Counted from the stretch's first letter, positions 1 through 9,489 are shown. The stretch: DNA of 64,000 bases from Lampropedia puyangensis (GCF_004833285.1 NZ_STFG01000001.1:641287-705286), one strand, 5' to 3'. Notes: generated from the letters alone by a model not told the origin. Translations and numbers: made by a program.

Positions 1-699
1 TCGCGGCTGACGGCTATCTGATTCGAGGTGGCTGCGCAGGCGAGAAACGCACACATCTACCGTGCGGTCGTTAGGAGCTCGCTCGCGTCCGAACGCGTGT
101 TCCAGTAATTCATCGCGGCTGATGGGGCGGTGCGGGCGGCTCAATAGCAATTGCAGAATCTGGTAGTCAGAGTTGGCCAAGCTGATCACCACGCCTTCTG
201 GTGAATGGAGTTGACGCGCACGCGTATTGAGTTGCCAACCTTCAAAGTGGTAGGTGGCGGGGATGTCGTCGCTCTCGTTGTGGAGCGCGTCATTTGCTGA
301 CGGATTGAGTGCATTCTCAGGCGGGCTGCGGCGCAGCACTGCTTTGATACGGGCGAGAAGCTCTACAGGTTCAAACGGTTTGGCCAGATAGTCATCTGCG
401 CCCAGTTCTAATCCCAGCACACGGTCGAGTGTGCTGCCTCTGGCCGTGAGCATGATGATGGGGGTTTTGGCGTAGGTGGGGTGCGCGCGCAACTCTTTGC
501 ACAGATCCAAGCCATCCGAGCCTGGCAACATCAGGTCCATGACGATCAGGTCAGTGGGGCCTTGCAGCAGCGCTTCGCGCATGGCATCACCGTGTTCTGC
601 CGTTTTGACATTGAACTGTGCTTGGTGCAAGAACGTTGCAATCAGTTGGCTCATGTCGAAGTCGTCTTCAACAACAAGAATATGGGGGCGCAATGACAT
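1..699 (-). CDS. OmpR-family response regulator (3' end cut by window edge)
   Basis: Two-component response regulator with an N-terminal receiver domain and a C-terminal winged-helix DNA-binding domain. The visible 233 residues begin MSLRPHILVVEDDFD and contain the acidic pocket (EDD), the phosphoacceptor Asp in LIVMDLMLPGSDG, the conserved Thr in IIMLTARG and the Lys in DDYLAKPFEP. The wing helix NDRTVDVCVSRLRSHLE marks the OmpR/PhoB subfamily. The start is the ATG at 699; the reading frame runs open to base 1, so the last few residues and probably a sensor kinase gene lie outside. It is transcribed away from the siderophore receptor gene. A role in regulating that receptor is only a guess from position. 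Confidence 0.93.
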   Translation of the reverse strand, partial: MSLRPHILVVEDDFDMSQLIATFLHQAQFNVKTAEHGDAMREALLQGPTDLIVMDLMLPGSDGLDLCKELRAHPTYAKTPIIMLTARGSTLDRVLGLELGADDYLAKPFEPVELLARIKAVLRRSPPENALNPSANDALHNESDDIPATYHFEGWQLNTRARQLHSPEGVVISLANSDYQILQLLLSRPHRPISRDELLEHAFGRERAPNDRTVDVCVSRLRSHLESDSRQPR

Positions 700-1252
700 G
701 GGGAATTCAGCGTAAAGGGCGATGCGGCCTGAGAATCAAAAGTAATGGCTTGCGTGGTGCACATAACTCGCCACGTTGGGAGCGTGGGGACATGGCAACA
801 TCTTAAATTGAATCACTGGGGTGTGCGAGACGCGTCATCTGGTACAAACCAGCACGCTGGGGCGGCGTTCACGAGGTGTATGCCAAGAATGGCTAAATGC
901 AATATCGGCGCAGGTTTACAACGGTATCCTGACCGTAATGTAAGCGATGTTGCGCCACCCAAATGCGCTATTCTTTCGGGATAAAAATGATAATGAGAAT
1001 ATATTTCATTACATTTCATTGGCTCTGTAACCCCTTTTCCGAGCCGCAGATTTACTAGACTTCGCTCGCGTTCGAAATGCCTTCAAACAGCATCTGGATA
1101 CAAGCGAGCAGTGGCAGGATTGAGTTTTTCTGCAACTGGACGTGAAGGACTGAACGCAATCAGGTCACTACCACATACCAAGGACTGCCGAGTGCGTCCC
1201 ATCGCTTGTTGCGGTATGGGGGGTGTTGGCTTTATTCCATTCAGAGCAATCC
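700..1252. other. Intergenic region upstream of the siderophore receptor
   Basis: About 550 bases separate the divergent response regulator and TonB receptor. I see no convincing gene here: the short frames have neither domain signatures nor good ribosome sites. The recognisable element is a Fur-like box at 989-1007, about 245 bases upstream of the receptor start, implying a long leader or a second promoter nearer the gene. Confidence 0.6.
989..1007 (+). promoter_or_regulatory. Fur-like box upstream of TonB receptor
   Basis: The 19-base stretch GATAATGAGAATATATTTC matches the classical Fur consensus at 14 of 19 positions, counted by eye. It lies in an AT-rich patch upstream of a siderophore receptor, which is where iron repression is expected. 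The match is mostly in the left half. Confidence 0.65.
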
Positions 1253-3553
1253 ATGTCATCGAATCCATCTTCTTTCGCGCGCCGGGCTTTGCCGCCTTCG
1301 GTGGTTCCTACGGTATTGGCATTGAGCATCCAAGCACTCATGGCCTCAGGCGCTTATGCCCAGTCTGCAACCAACTCAGACACTCCGGCGCTGGCCGAAG
1401 TGCAAGTGAGCAGCACGGCCGAGGTGACCAATGCCAGTGAAGTGACCAAATCCTATGAGAACCCAGCCGTATCGGCATCGACGGGGCTGACATTGACGCG
1501 CCGCGAGACACCGCAGTCTGTGAGCACGGTCACGCGTCAGCAAATGGACGATGAAAACGTTGAAACCCTTGACGATGCGTTGTTACATGCCACAGGGATT
1601 ACGGCCACCCAGCTCGACATTGGTGCGCGTGTTGATTACCGTGCACGCGGCTACAAGATCACCAACTTCAAGGTCGATGGCGGTCGCATTGATGGTGACA
1701 CTGGCTTTGCTGGTCAGGGTATGTCGATCAACATGGATTTGTATGACCGTGTGGAAATTTTGCGTGGTGCCAATGGGTTGATGGGCAATACCGGAGATCC
1801 TTCTGGTGCCGTCGAAATGGTGCGTAAAGAACCACGTAAAACCCGCTCAACCACCTTGTCTGCGACGGTGGGCAGCTGGAACAAGCGCCAATTGATGGCT
1901 GATGTCAATCAACCCTTGACCAGTGATGGCCGGGTGCGTAGCCGCTTTGTGGTTTCGGGGGAGGATTCAGATGGTTTTCGCGATCGTGAAGAAAACAAAG
2001 CGGTTGGTGCGTTGGCCAGCTTTGCCATTGATGCCACGCCTGATACCAAAATTGGTTTTGGCGCGCAGTATGAGCGCCGCCGTTTGAATGGGGCAACATG
2101 GGGCACAAACGTACCGATCTGGTTTGCAGATGGCACGCCAACCAGCTTTAGCCGCAGCTTGAATTCAGCGGCGGATTGGAGTTTTAGCGAGCGCGAAAGC
2201 CGTGGTATTTTTGCTAATGTGGAGCACCGTTTCGAGAACAACTGGACTACACGCTTTCAGGCTTCTAGCGCTAAGGGCGAGAGCAAAACACACATTGGCG
2301 CATCCAAAGCCAATAGCGGCGGTAACCGTGGTTACTGGAACCAAGATGGCACAGGCGGCGCCATGAATACGATGTTCCAAGAAGGCGAGAACACTACGAA
2401 AAATGTGCAATGGAGTCTTAATGGCCCTTACGAGCTGTGGGGGCAGCGCCATGAATTCATGGTCGGCTTTAATGGTACAGACAGCAAGAGCACAACGTTT
2501 GGCCTGAAATGCACTACGGCAGAAGGCGTGGCATTGGGCGCTTGCATGAACCGCATCACTGACCAATTTGCGATTCCAGATTGGCGTGACTTTGTGGCCA
2601 ATGGCGATACGTTTGGCGAGATCACGGCTGCGCGCACAGGGATCAACACCACAAGTCGTCAAAAAACTTATGGGGGCTATATTGCCAATCGGTTCCGCAT
2701 TACTGAGCCATGGTCTGTGATTGCAGGCGCCCGAGTGAGCTGGCAGCGTAACTATTCCAATGGCAATCTGGCGTCCGAGTTCAGCAAAGAAATCACGCCT
2801 TACATTGGGACCGTGTACGACCTCAATGACAACTACTCTGTTTACGCTAGCTACACCGATATTTTTGAGGCGCAAAACCGCCGCAAAATCAACGGCGACT
2901 ACATCGACCCGAAAACAGGCAGCGCTTACGAGGCAGGGATCAAAGGCGAATGGCTCGATGGCTTGTTTGATGGCTCTTTAGCGGTGTTCTATACCAAACA
3001 GCAGAAGCTGGCCACTAAGGATCTGGACCCGCAAGGCAACGACCAATATGTGTACGGCAACGAAGCTGAAGGTGTTGCCTATATCAATGGTGCATCCGGC
3101 GTGCGAACAAAAGGTTTTGAGGTGGACTTTTCTGGCCGCATCACACCCAATTGGAATATGTATGGGGGCTACACCTATCTGAAGGTCAATAACCCCAATT
3201 CGCCTAATACGGACGATGATCCACGCCACTTGCTGCGTTTGAACACCAGCTACCGCTTGCCTGGTGCACTCAACCGTTTGACTGTCGGTGGTGGATTGAC
3301 ATCACAGAGCTCAATGCGCCAAAGTGCCACTGGTACCAGCCACCCTACGCAGGGTAGTAATGTGAATATTGACCTGAAAGGGTACACCCTGTTCCATGCG
3401 ATGGCGCGTTACGACTTCAGCAAGCAGCTGGTTGGTACGTTGAACATCAGCAATTTGTTTGATAAAACCTACTATCGCCAATACGGCTTCTACGCTGGAG
3501 CTATCTACGGTGAGCCGCGTGCTGTGAAATTGAATCTGCGCTACCAGTTCTAA
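1253..3553 (+). CDS. TonB-dependent siderophore receptor (FhuE/FpvA type)
   Basis: Outer-membrane receptor for a ferric siderophore, powered by TonB-ExbBD. The product (766 aa from the ATG at 1253) has a signal peptide ending near SGAYAQS, a plug domain with RRETPQSVSTVTRQQM and the RGANGLMGNTGDPSGAVE segment typical of the FhuE/FpvA group, and a long beta-barrel ending in aromatic Phe (LNLRYQF). No N-terminal secretin-like signalling domain is seen, so it is probably not a FecA-type transducer. The frame could also start at GTG 1223, but the signal peptide fits 1253. A Fur-like box lies upstream and a hairpin terminator follows. The exact siderophore cannot be read from sequence; hydroxamate and mixed types are typical ligands. 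Confidence 0.92.
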   Translation: MSSNPSSFARRALPPSVVPTVLALSIQALMASGAYAQSATNSDTPALAEVQVSSTAEVTNASEVTKSYENPAVSASTGLTLTRRETPQSVSTVTRQQMDDENVETLDDALLHATGITATQLDIGARVDYRARGYKITNFKVDGGRIDGDTGFAGQGMSINMDLYDRVEILRGANGLMGNTGDPSGAVEMVRKEPRKTRSTTLSATVGSWNKRQLMADVNQPLTSDGRVRSRFVVSGEDSDGFRDREENKAVGALASFAIDATPDTKIGFGAQYERRRLNGATWGTNVPIWFADGTPTSFSRSLNSAADWSFSERESRGIFANVEHRFENNWTTRFQASSAKGESKTHIGASKANSGGNRGYWNQDGTGGAMNTMFQEGENTTKNVQWSLNGPYELWGQRHEFMVGFNGTDSKSTTFGLKCTTAEGVALGACMNRITDQFAIPDWRDFVANGDTFGEITAARTGINTTSRQKTYGGYIANRFRITEPWSVIAGARVSWQRNYSNGNLASEFSKEITPYIGTVYDLNDNYSVYASYTDIFEAQNRRKINGDYIDPKTGSAYEAGIKGEWLDGLFDGSLAVFYTKQQKLATKDLDPQGNDQYVYGNEAEGVAYINGASGVRTKGFEVDFSGRITPNWNMYGGYTYLKVNNPNSPNTDDDPRHLLRLNTSYRLPGALNRLTVGGGLTSQSSMRQSATGTSHPTQGSNVNIDLKGYTLFHAMARYDFSKQLVGTLNISNLFDKTYYRQYGFYAGAIYGEPRAVKLNLRYQF

Positions 3554-3596
3554 AGGCCGCAGTTGGGCTGATCGCCAGTTCAGCCATTGCCCTCAA

Positions 3597-3629
3597 AGCA
3601 CTGACACACATGCTGTCAGTGCTTTTTTT
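3597..3629 (+). terminator. Rho-independent terminator of siderophore receptor gene
   Basis: Ten-base arms AGCACTGACA (3597-3606) and TGTCAGTGCT (3614-3623) with a seven-base loop are followed directly by a T-run. It sits 44 bases after the receptor stop codon. Confidence 0.9.
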
Positions 3630-4000
3630 ATGCCTAGAAAGCAAAGACAGGATGAAATAATTTTGTTGCCGCGCAGGTGACAGCCGGATCACGAATGCAT
3701 CATAAAAGAGACAAATTAAAAAATGATATCAAAAACCATTCTCATTTAATTTATATTTCGACTCCGTAAATTTTCGTCAATTTGACGTGTTACGCAGAAC
3801 TATTGATGGGTATGGCGGCGAAGCCAAAACGCTTCCGACTGGTGTCGGTGTTCAAGGCATCGGTCAGGCTGGTTGGAGCTGTACATGAGCAGCACACATA
3901 CCCAGTGCAATAGGCTTTTAGCTAGCCAAACATGGAAGATGCCAAAGGCACTTGCCACGACAAAGCCAGCCGATATCGTCCTTTTAAAAGGTTTGATTCC
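3630..4000. other. Intergenic leader of the fiu-like gene
   Basis: About 370 bases between the first receptor terminator and the second receptor start. The AT-rich part at 3715-3765 carries a weak Fur-like match. No other gene is supported. Confidence 0.5.
3731..3749 (-). promoter_or_regulatory. Possible Fur-like box upstream of fiu
   Basis: Read on the minus strand this stretch contains AATGAGAAT inside an AT-rich region and matches the Fur consensus at about 11 of 19 positions. The downstream gene is a catecholate receptor, so iron control is expected, but the match alone is weak. Confidence 0.4.
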
Positions 4001-6280
4001 ATGGCTTATATCCGTAGTCAAAAACACCGAGTTACTCGGCAAGTGGCTTCTTCTTCTGTGGTGGCTGCAATAGGCTTGGCCGCTTGCAGCTCTGTATTGG
4101 CACAACAAGTTGCGCCTGATGCGCGCAATGCTCGCACACTTGCTGAAGTGGAAGTGTCAGGTGATGCGCAGACCTACAAAACCGAGCAGGCTGCCAGCCC
4201 CAAAATGACAGCGAATTTGGTTGATACGCCGCAAACTGTTACGGTGATTAACCGTGAAGTGATTGAAGAGCAAAACGCCAGCACGTTGCAAGAGGCACTG
4301 CGCAATACACCGGGGGTGACTCTGTTGTTGGGTGAAGGCGGCAACTCCAACACCAAAGACAACATTTTTATGCGCGGTTTTGATACCAGCAGCAGTATTT
4401 TTGTTGATGGGGTGCGCGATTTGGGCAGCCAGAGCCGCGATACCTTCAATGTCGAGCAAATCGATGTGATCAAAGGGGCCTCCGGTTCTGAATATGGCCG
4501 TGGCGCCCCATCGGGCACCATCAATATGGCCACCAAAGTTCCTTTTACGGGCAACGCCAATGAAGCGCGCGTTTCCATGGGAACTGACGACCATAAACGC
4601 ATTACGGCGGACATCAATCGCAGTTTGTCAGATACGTCTGCCGTGCGTTTGAATGCCATGGCGCAAAACAGCGGGACCCCAGGGCGCGATTTTGTGCGCA
4701 ACAAGGGTTTTGGTTTTGCGCCATCGGTAGGATTTGGTTTAGGCACGCCGACACGCGTGTTTGCTGATTTATCGTATGTGAAAAAAAACAATCGCCCAGA
4801 CGGTGGCGTGCCCACATTGGGTTTGCCCGGTTTTTACAATGCGGCGCTGGCCAATGCAGGTGTTGATTTGAGTGGTTTGGCCGCTGTTGACAGCTCCAAT
4901 TACTACGGCAGCTTGAGTGACTACAGCAAGACCGAAAGCACCCAGGCCACATTGCGTGTGGAGCATGACTTCAGTGCCGATGCCACGCTGCGCAATACCA
5001 CCCGCATCGGGCAGAATGAGTTTGATCAACTGCTCACGGGCACCAGTGCTGTTGTTAGCGATGGCTCTGGCGCCAATGCCGTGGCCAGACTGGATCCTGC
5101 GACATGGACGGCGTCTCGCTCACGTCAGTTGCGTTGGCAAAAAAATTCGATAGCCACCAACCAAACCAATTTGAGTGCTCGCTTTGCGCTGGCTGGCATG
5201 CAGCACACGCTCAATACGGGGGTGGAGCTGATCTATGAGAAGCAGACCACTAAAGGTCTTACGGGCGCGGGTACCGTGGCACAAGCCAACTTGTACAACC
5301 CGAATGTGAATGACCCGATCGCAGGGCAAGACATCCAACGGACTGGCCAGCGCAGCAACGGTAACACCAAAACGCTGGCGTTGTATGCGTTTGATACGGT
5401 GGAGCTGCACCCTCAGTGGCAAGCCACAGGAGGGGTGCGGGTTGAGCGTTACCGCACGCAGAATGACTCGGTGACAGCACCTGATGCGGCTGGCGTTCAA
5501 ACCTTCAGCAACCTCAAAGCCAGTGATACCTTGGTGAGCGGCAAGTTGGGATTGGTGTTCAAGCCTACAGCCAATGGTTCTATCTACGGTGGAATCTCCA
5601 CTTCTCAGCAGCCTCCTGGCGGCAGCAACTTCACGTTGAGTGCAACCGAAAGCAGCATCAATAACCCCAATATGGATCCGTCTAAATCGACCAACGTGGA
5701 GTTGGGCACGAAATGGAACCTGTGGGATAACCGCTTGATGGTGACAGGTGCTGTGTTCCGTACAACGGTTAAAAACGACCTGACCCGCACGGTCGAAGGT
5801 GACATTCAGCAGTACGGTAAAAAGCAAGTCTCTGGCGTTGAATTGGGTGTTGTTGGGCAACTGACACCGGCCTGGAATGTAACGGCAGGCTTGGCACGCA
5901 TGAACACCAAGGTCAAGGATGGCTCTTCCACCCAAACAGGGGCGCAGTTGAACTGGTCACCCAAACTGAGCTTCACCAGCTGGACTTCCTATCGTTTGGG
6001 TAATGGACTGACCGTTGGTGGTGGCGCGCGGTATATGGATTCGGTGACACGTTCGGTCAGCAACAGTGCTGATCCAGCTATGTCCAATATGCTCAATACG
6101 CCGTCGTATTGGGTGTATGACGCGTACTTGGCTTATGAGATCAACCGCAATGTGTCCCTGCAGTTGAACGTATTCAACCTGGCTGATAAAAAGTACATCG
6201 CCAATTTGAATAACAACGGTGGCCGCTATACACCAGGTGCGGCGCGTTCTGCACAGGTGACTGCCAATATCAAGTTCTAA
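4001..6280 (+). CDS. fiu: Fiu-type catecholate siderophore TonB receptor
   Basis: Outer-membrane receptor for monomeric or linear ferric catecholates. The start chosen is ATG 4001 (759 aa), preceded by AAGG nine bases upstream; an in-frame ATG at 3932 would add 23 residues ahead of the signal peptide. The signal peptide ends near SSVLAQQ. Plug segments MRGFDTSSSIFVDGVRDLGS and SRDTFNVEQIDVIKG, the barrel stretch NRPDGGVPTLGLPGFY, and SQQPPGGSNFTLS closely follow E. coli Fiu; the C-terminus ends in Phe. The next gene is piuC, reproducing the fiu-ybiX neighbourhood of enterobacteria. Iron repression through Fur is expected, with a weak box upstream. I am confident of the subfamily; the natural ligand is inferred. 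Confidence 0.93.
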   Translation: MAYIRSQKHRVTRQVASSSVVAAIGLAACSSVLAQQVAPDARNARTLAEVEVSGDAQTYKTEQAASPKMTANLVDTPQTVTVINREVIEEQNASTLQEALRNTPGVTLLLGEGGNSNTKDNIFMRGFDTSSSIFVDGVRDLGSQSRDTFNVEQIDVIKGASGSEYGRGAPSGTINMATKVPFTGNANEARVSMGTDDHKRITADINRSLSDTSAVRLNAMAQNSGTPGRDFVRNKGFGFAPSVGFGLGTPTRVFADLSYVKKNNRPDGGVPTLGLPGFYNAALANAGVDLSGLAAVDSSNYYGSLSDYSKTESTQATLRVEHDFSADATLRNTTRIGQNEFDQLLTGTSAVVSDGSGANAVARLDPATWTASRSRQLRWQKNSIATNQTNLSARFALAGMQHTLNTGVELIYEKQTTKGLTGAGTVAQANLYNPNVNDPIAGQDIQRTGQRSNGNTKTLALYAFDTVELHPQWQATGGVRVERYRTQNDSVTAPDAAGVQTFSNLKASDTLVSGKLGLVFKPTANGSIYGGISTSQQPPGGSNFTLSATESSINNPNMDPSKSTNVELGTKWNLWDNRLMVTGAVFRTTVKNDLTRTVEGDIQQYGKKQVSGVELGVVGQLTPAWNVTAGLARMNTKVKDGSSTQTGAQLNWSPKLSFTSWTSYRLGNGLTVGGGARYMDSVTRSVSNSADPAMSNMLNTPSYWVYDAYLAYEINRNVSLQLNVFNLADKKYIANLNNNGGRYTPGAARSAQVTANIKF

Positions 6281-6351
6281 ATCAAGCCGGGCTGCCGTTG
6301 GCCATTTGCTGCTTGCTGTAGGAAAATGGCCAACACGAGTTCCGGCTTGAT
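6281..6351 (+). other. Long two-tier stem-loop between fiu and piuC
   Basis: Outer arms ATCAAGCCGG (6281-6290) and CCGGCTTGAT (6342-6351) and inner arms GTTGGCCATTT (6297-6307) and AAATGGCCAAC (6324-6334) nest into one extended hairpin starting right after the fiu stop codon. No T-run follows, so it does not look like a plain terminator. An mRNA-stability or differential-expression element is an inference. Confidence 0.75.
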
Positions 6352-6421
6352 ACTTGTTGGGGGGCGTGCGCACGCCTGCCCCATGCCAACTGATTCACCA
6401 GTAGATGAAAGAGCGCACACC

Positions 6422-7099
6422 ATGATGCTGCATATTCCCGGAGTGCTGACGCCAGATGAGGTGTTGGCGATACAGCAACGACTTCAACAAGCGGACTGGG
6501 GTGATGGGCTGGCCACTGTGGGGGCGTTGGGCGCTACGGTGAAGCACAATCGGCAGTTACCGCAACAAGCCCCTGTTGCGCAGGAACTGGCCCAATACGT
6601 CAGTCAGGCGGTACGCAAACACCCATTGTTTGTTTCGAATGCCTTGCCGCTGCATGTCTTGCCGCCGCTCTTTAACCGCTACGAAGGAGGCGAGAACTAT
6701 GGTCTGCATGTAGATGGCGCGATTCGCCAGTTGCCAAACGGACAGAGTATGCGCACCGATGTTTCCTGTACGCTGTTCTTGTGCGAACCAGATACTTACG
6801 AAGGGGGCGAGCTGGTGGTCGTGGACACGTATGGCACGCACGAAGTGAAGTTGCCAGCAGGCGATATGGTGGTGTATCCCTCAACCAGCTTGCACCAAGT
6901 GTTGCCTGTTACGCAGGGCGTGCGTTTGGCCTCGTTTTTTTGGGTGCAAAGTTTGGTGCAGGACGATCAGCGCCGAGCGATGCTGTTTGAGCTGGATCAA
7001 ACCATTCAACGTTTGCTGGCGCAGTTGGGCAGTACGACCGAAACCGTGGCGTTGACCAGCCACTACCACAACCTGATTCGCCAATGGGCGCAAACCTGA
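6422..7099 (+). CDS. piuC: PKHD-type Fe(II)/2-oxoglutarate hydroxylase PiuC/YbiX
   Basis: Predicted non-haem iron, 2-oxoglutarate-dependent dioxygenase of the PiuC/YbiX family, commonly found beside Fiu/PiuA receptors; its substrate is not established. Starting at ATG 6422 gives 225 aa, the usual family length, with AAAGAG just upstream; the longer frame from 6326 would begin inside the upstream hairpin. The metal ligands are visible as HVDG (His-x-Asp) in [14 protein letters not shown] and a distal His in [11 protein letters not shown], followed by the 2-oxoglutarate-binding Arg in [12 protein letters not shown]. It is probably co-transcribed with fiu, 141 bases downstream. Confidence 0.93.
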   Translation: MMLHIPGVLTPDEVLAIQQRLQQADWGDGLATVGALGATVKHNRQLPQQAPVAQELAQYVSQAVRKHPLFVSNALPLHVLPPLFNRYEGGENYGLHVDGAIRQLPNGQSMRTDVSCTLFLCEPDTYEGGELVVVDTYGTHEVKLPAGDMVVYPSTSLHQVLPVTQGVRLASFFWVQSLVQDDQRRAMLFELDQTIQRLLAQLGSTTETVALTSHYHNLIRQWAQT

Positions 7100-7106
7100 C
7101 ACCAGT

Positions 7107-7152
7107 GGCAGCACCGGTGGTGTTGTGTACAAAGGTGCTGCCGCGCCTGTTT
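7107..7152 (+). terminator. Possible terminator after piuC
   Basis: Arms GGCAGCACC (7107-7115) and GGTGCTGCC (7134-7142) with an 18-base loop are followed within ten bases by a short T-run. Plausible end of the fiu-piuC unit. Confidence 0.45.
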
Positions 7153-7177
7153 TGCAGTAAAGGCTATTTGTGTTTGT

Positions 7178-7519
7178 TCAGAATGGCCCTTTGAAAATGA
7201 AAAAAGCCCCCAGTCCTATGCAACCAAAGCCGATCAAATGGTTGAGGGTCAGTGACTCTTTGAGCACCAGCGTCGAAAATACGGCAAACACCACCAAGGT
7301 GATGACTTCCTGCATGGTTTTGAGTTCTGCTGCTGAATAGTGTGCGTGGCCTAAGCGGTTTGCCGGTACTGCCAAGCAGTATTCAATCAAGGCGATGGCC
7401 CAACTGATCAACACCACTTTGACCAGAGGCGCATGCGGAAACTTCAAGTGGCCATACCAAGCGATGGTCATGAAGACATTGGAGAACACCAGCAGAAGAA
7501 TGGGGAGCCATTTCGCCAT
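7178..7519 (-). CDS. DUF486 family small membrane protein
   Basis: A 113-aa inner-membrane protein of the DUF486 family, a four-helix group distantly related to drug/metabolite transporters; no substrate is known. Hydrophobic helices are visible at about residues 4-20, 30-50, 70-85 and 92-110, and the C-terminus is short (FFIFKGPF). The ATG at 7519 has a strong GGAGG ribosome site. It lies convergent to piuC and downstream of the diflavin reductase on the same strand, with a hairpin between them. I recognise the family but cannot state a function. Confidence 0.85.
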   Translation of the reverse strand: MAKWLPILLLVFSNVFMTIAWYGHLKFPHAPLVKVVLISWAIALIEYCLAVPANRLGHAHYSAAELKTMQEVITLVVFAVFSTLVLKESLTLNHLIGFGCIGLGAFFIFKGPF

Positions 7520-7548
7520 TCAAGAACCTCCGTCATTGGCATGGTTAT

Positions 7549-7572
7549 GCATGCTGAAGCAGCTCAGCATGC
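7549..7572 (-). terminator. Hairpin between diflavin reductase and DUF486 gene
   Basis: Arms GCATGCTGA (7549-7557) and TCAGCATGC (7564-7572) with a six-base loop form a strong stem in the gap. No T-run follows on either strand, so termination is uncertain. Confidence 0.35.
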
Positions 7573-7640
7573 GGCGATTGATTATCTCTGCAATGGCACG
7601 ACCAGAAGTTGGTGTTCGCTATCTTCAATGTTCAAGGGTG

Positions 7641-9407
7641 TCAGTACACGTCGCGTAAATAGCGTTTGTCTTTCTTGAGCTGGTTGACGTAGTCAGCTGC
7701 TTTTTCGTGTGACGTGCCACCATGTTCTGCCACAATGGTGTGCAGCATGTCGTCCACATCTTTGGCCATGCGCGTGGCGTCGCCACACACATAAAAGTGG
7801 GCACCTTCTTGCAGCCATGCAAAGAGTTCTGCGCCATGTTCGCGCATGCGGTTTTGCACATACACCTTTTCACCTTGGTCGCGTGAGAAGGCCAGCTCTA
7901 GTCGGCTGAGGTGGCCGTCTTGGTGCCATTGGCTTAGCTCATTTTCGTAGATGTAGTCGTTTGCACGGTGCTGGTCACCAAAGAAAAGCCAGTTCTTGCC
8001 TTTTGCACCTGTGGTTTGACGTTCTTGCAAGAAGGCACGAAATGGTGCAATCCCTGTGCCGGGGCCCACCATGATAATGGGCGCATCGGTGTTTTGTGGT
8101 ACGCGAAAGGCTTTGTTGGGGGAGATGAAAATGGCCGGTTTCTCCCCACGGCCAACCCGGTCGGCCAGGTAGGTAGAGCACACTCCACCGCGCTGGCGGC
8201 CTGCATGTTGGTAGCGCACAGCCGCAATGGTTAGGTGGACTTGGTTGGGGTACGCTTTGCCACTGGATGAAATGGAGTAGGCGCGGTGCTGCAAGGGGCG
8301 CAATTGCGCAACCAGCTCTTGTATGCCAATCGTTTGCGCAGGGTTGAGCATCAGTAAATCCAGAATGTCTTTGCCCCAAAGCCAGGCATCGAGCGCATCT
8401 TTGTCGTCATGCTCCAGAATGTATTGGAGTTCTTCGTGTTGACTGCCTTGCCCAATCCAGTCCACTAATTTGCGTGAGGGGGCTGAGATTTCCAGTTGGT
8501 GCGTAAGTAAGTCCCCCAAGCTGCTTTCATGGCCCGGCACTGGGCTGTCGTAGTCCACATTCAAACGCTCAAGCAGCAATTGAACCAAGGCCGGATCATT
8601 GACAGGAACGATGCCCAGTGCATCGCCTGCCTCATAGTGCAGGCCACTGCCTTCCAGGTCGAACTCAAAGTGGCGAATGTCTTTGGCTGATGCAGCGCCA
8701 GATAGTTTGTGGTTGCTCAGCAAGGTAGAGGCATAAGGATTTTTCCGGCCCGTGCCTGGAATGGCTGGCGTGGTTGGAGTGGCGCTGGCAGCAGGCGCGG
8801 CTATTGCCCCAGCACCTGCCGTGCGGGCGAATTGGGGCATGGCGGCTTCTATCCATGTTTGCGCTTGTGTTTCGTATTCAACGTCGCAATCGACGCGTTC
8901 ACACAGACGCTTTGCGCCGAGCTGCTCAAGCCGCATATCAATGAGCTTGCCGGCTTGGCAAAAGCCGTCGTAGCCCGTATCGCCTATAGCCAGTACGGCA
9001 AAGTGCATGTGCTCCACACGTGGGGCGGTGCTTGCTGAAATGGCATCCCAAAACAATTGCGCGTTGTCAGGCATTTCACCTTCTCCGTACGTGGAGCTGA
9101 TAACCAGAACGTGACGCATGGCGGCAAATACCCCTAAATCCACTTCGCCCAAGGCCTGAACGACCGGGGCCATACCTTGCGCGCGCGCCAGTGTGGCCGC
9201 ATGTTGGGCCAATGCTTCAGCATTGCCTGTTTGGGAACCGAACAAAATATGCAATGGCACTGAGGCAGTTGCAGCCTGCGCACCGGCGGCCGTGTTGGCG
9301 CTCTCCAAAACCAACAAGCGCGAGTGCAGGCCAGCCAAGAAGCCAGCGAGCCATGATTTTTGATCGGCACTGAACGGGGCGTCTTCAGGAATGTAAGGAA
9401 TTTTCAT
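7641..9407 (-). CDS. CysJ-like diflavin reductase (FMN/FAD/NADPH)
   Basis: Cytoplasmic diflavin reductase that moves electrons from NADPH through FAD to FMN, annotated in relatives as sulfite reductase flavoprotein alpha subunit. The 588 aa show a flavodoxin domain (LHILFGSQTGNAEAL, then SSTYGEGEMPDNA) at about 55-190, an FAD-binding domain with RAYSISSSG near 374, the NADPH site MVGPGTGIAPFRAFLQER near 450, YVCGDATRMAKDVDDML, and a C-terminal aromatic Tyr (YLRDVY). No cysI or other sulfur gene is adjacent; it sits beside the iron receptors. It may serve sulfite reduction with a distant partner or reduce ferric siderophores or cytochromes; the latter is only contextual inference. Confidence 0.88.
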   Translation of the reverse strand: MKIPYIPEDAPFSADQKSWLAGFLAGLHSRLLVLESANTAAGAQAATASVPLHILFGSQTGNAEALAQHAATLARAQGMAPVVQALGEVDLGVFAAMRHVLVISSTYGEGEMPDNAQLFWDAISASTAPRVEHMHFAVLAIGDTGYDGFCQAGKLIDMRLEQLGAKRLCERVDCDVEYETQAQTWIEAAMPQFARTAGAGAIAAPAASATPTTPAIPGTGRKNPYASTLLSNHKLSGAASAKDIRHFEFDLEGSGLHYEAGDALGIVPVNDPALVQLLLERLNVDYDSPVPGHESSLGDLLTHQLEISAPSRKLVDWIGQGSQHEELQYILEHDDKDALDAWLWGKDILDLLMLNPAQTIGIQELVAQLRPLQHRAYSISSSGKAYPNQVHLTIAAVRYQHAGRQRGGVCSTYLADRVGRGEKPAIFISPNKAFRVPQNTDAPIIMVGPGTGIAPFRAFLQERQTTGAKGKNWLFFGDQHRANDYIYENELSQWHQDGHLSRLELAFSRDQGEKVYVQNRMREHGAELFAWLQEGAHFYVCGDATRMAKDVDDMLHTIVAEHGGTSHEKAADYVNQLKKDKRYLRDVY

Positions 9408-9459
9408 AGTCTGGTTTGAGGGGGACGACCCTATCCGGTCGGTCCAAATATTGGAGTGG

Positions 9460-9489
9460 CCAATGCCTGCACAGAGTCCTAGGCATTGG
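9460..9489 (-). terminator. Possible terminator-like hairpin after glutamate synthase gene
   Basis: Arms CCAATGCCT (9460-9468) and AGGCATTGG (9481-9489) lie just past the stop of the large minus-strand gene. No T-run follows, so confidence is low. Confidence 0.35.

Noticed and set aside
2165..2875. 236-codon minus-strand frame
   Set aside because: Lies entirely opposite the well-supported TonB receptor gene; its translation is rich in Cys and His and looks like a shadow frame.
5120..5935. 271-codon minus-strand frame
   Set aside because: Antisense to the Fiu-type receptor, with no family resemblance; a shadow of biased codon use.
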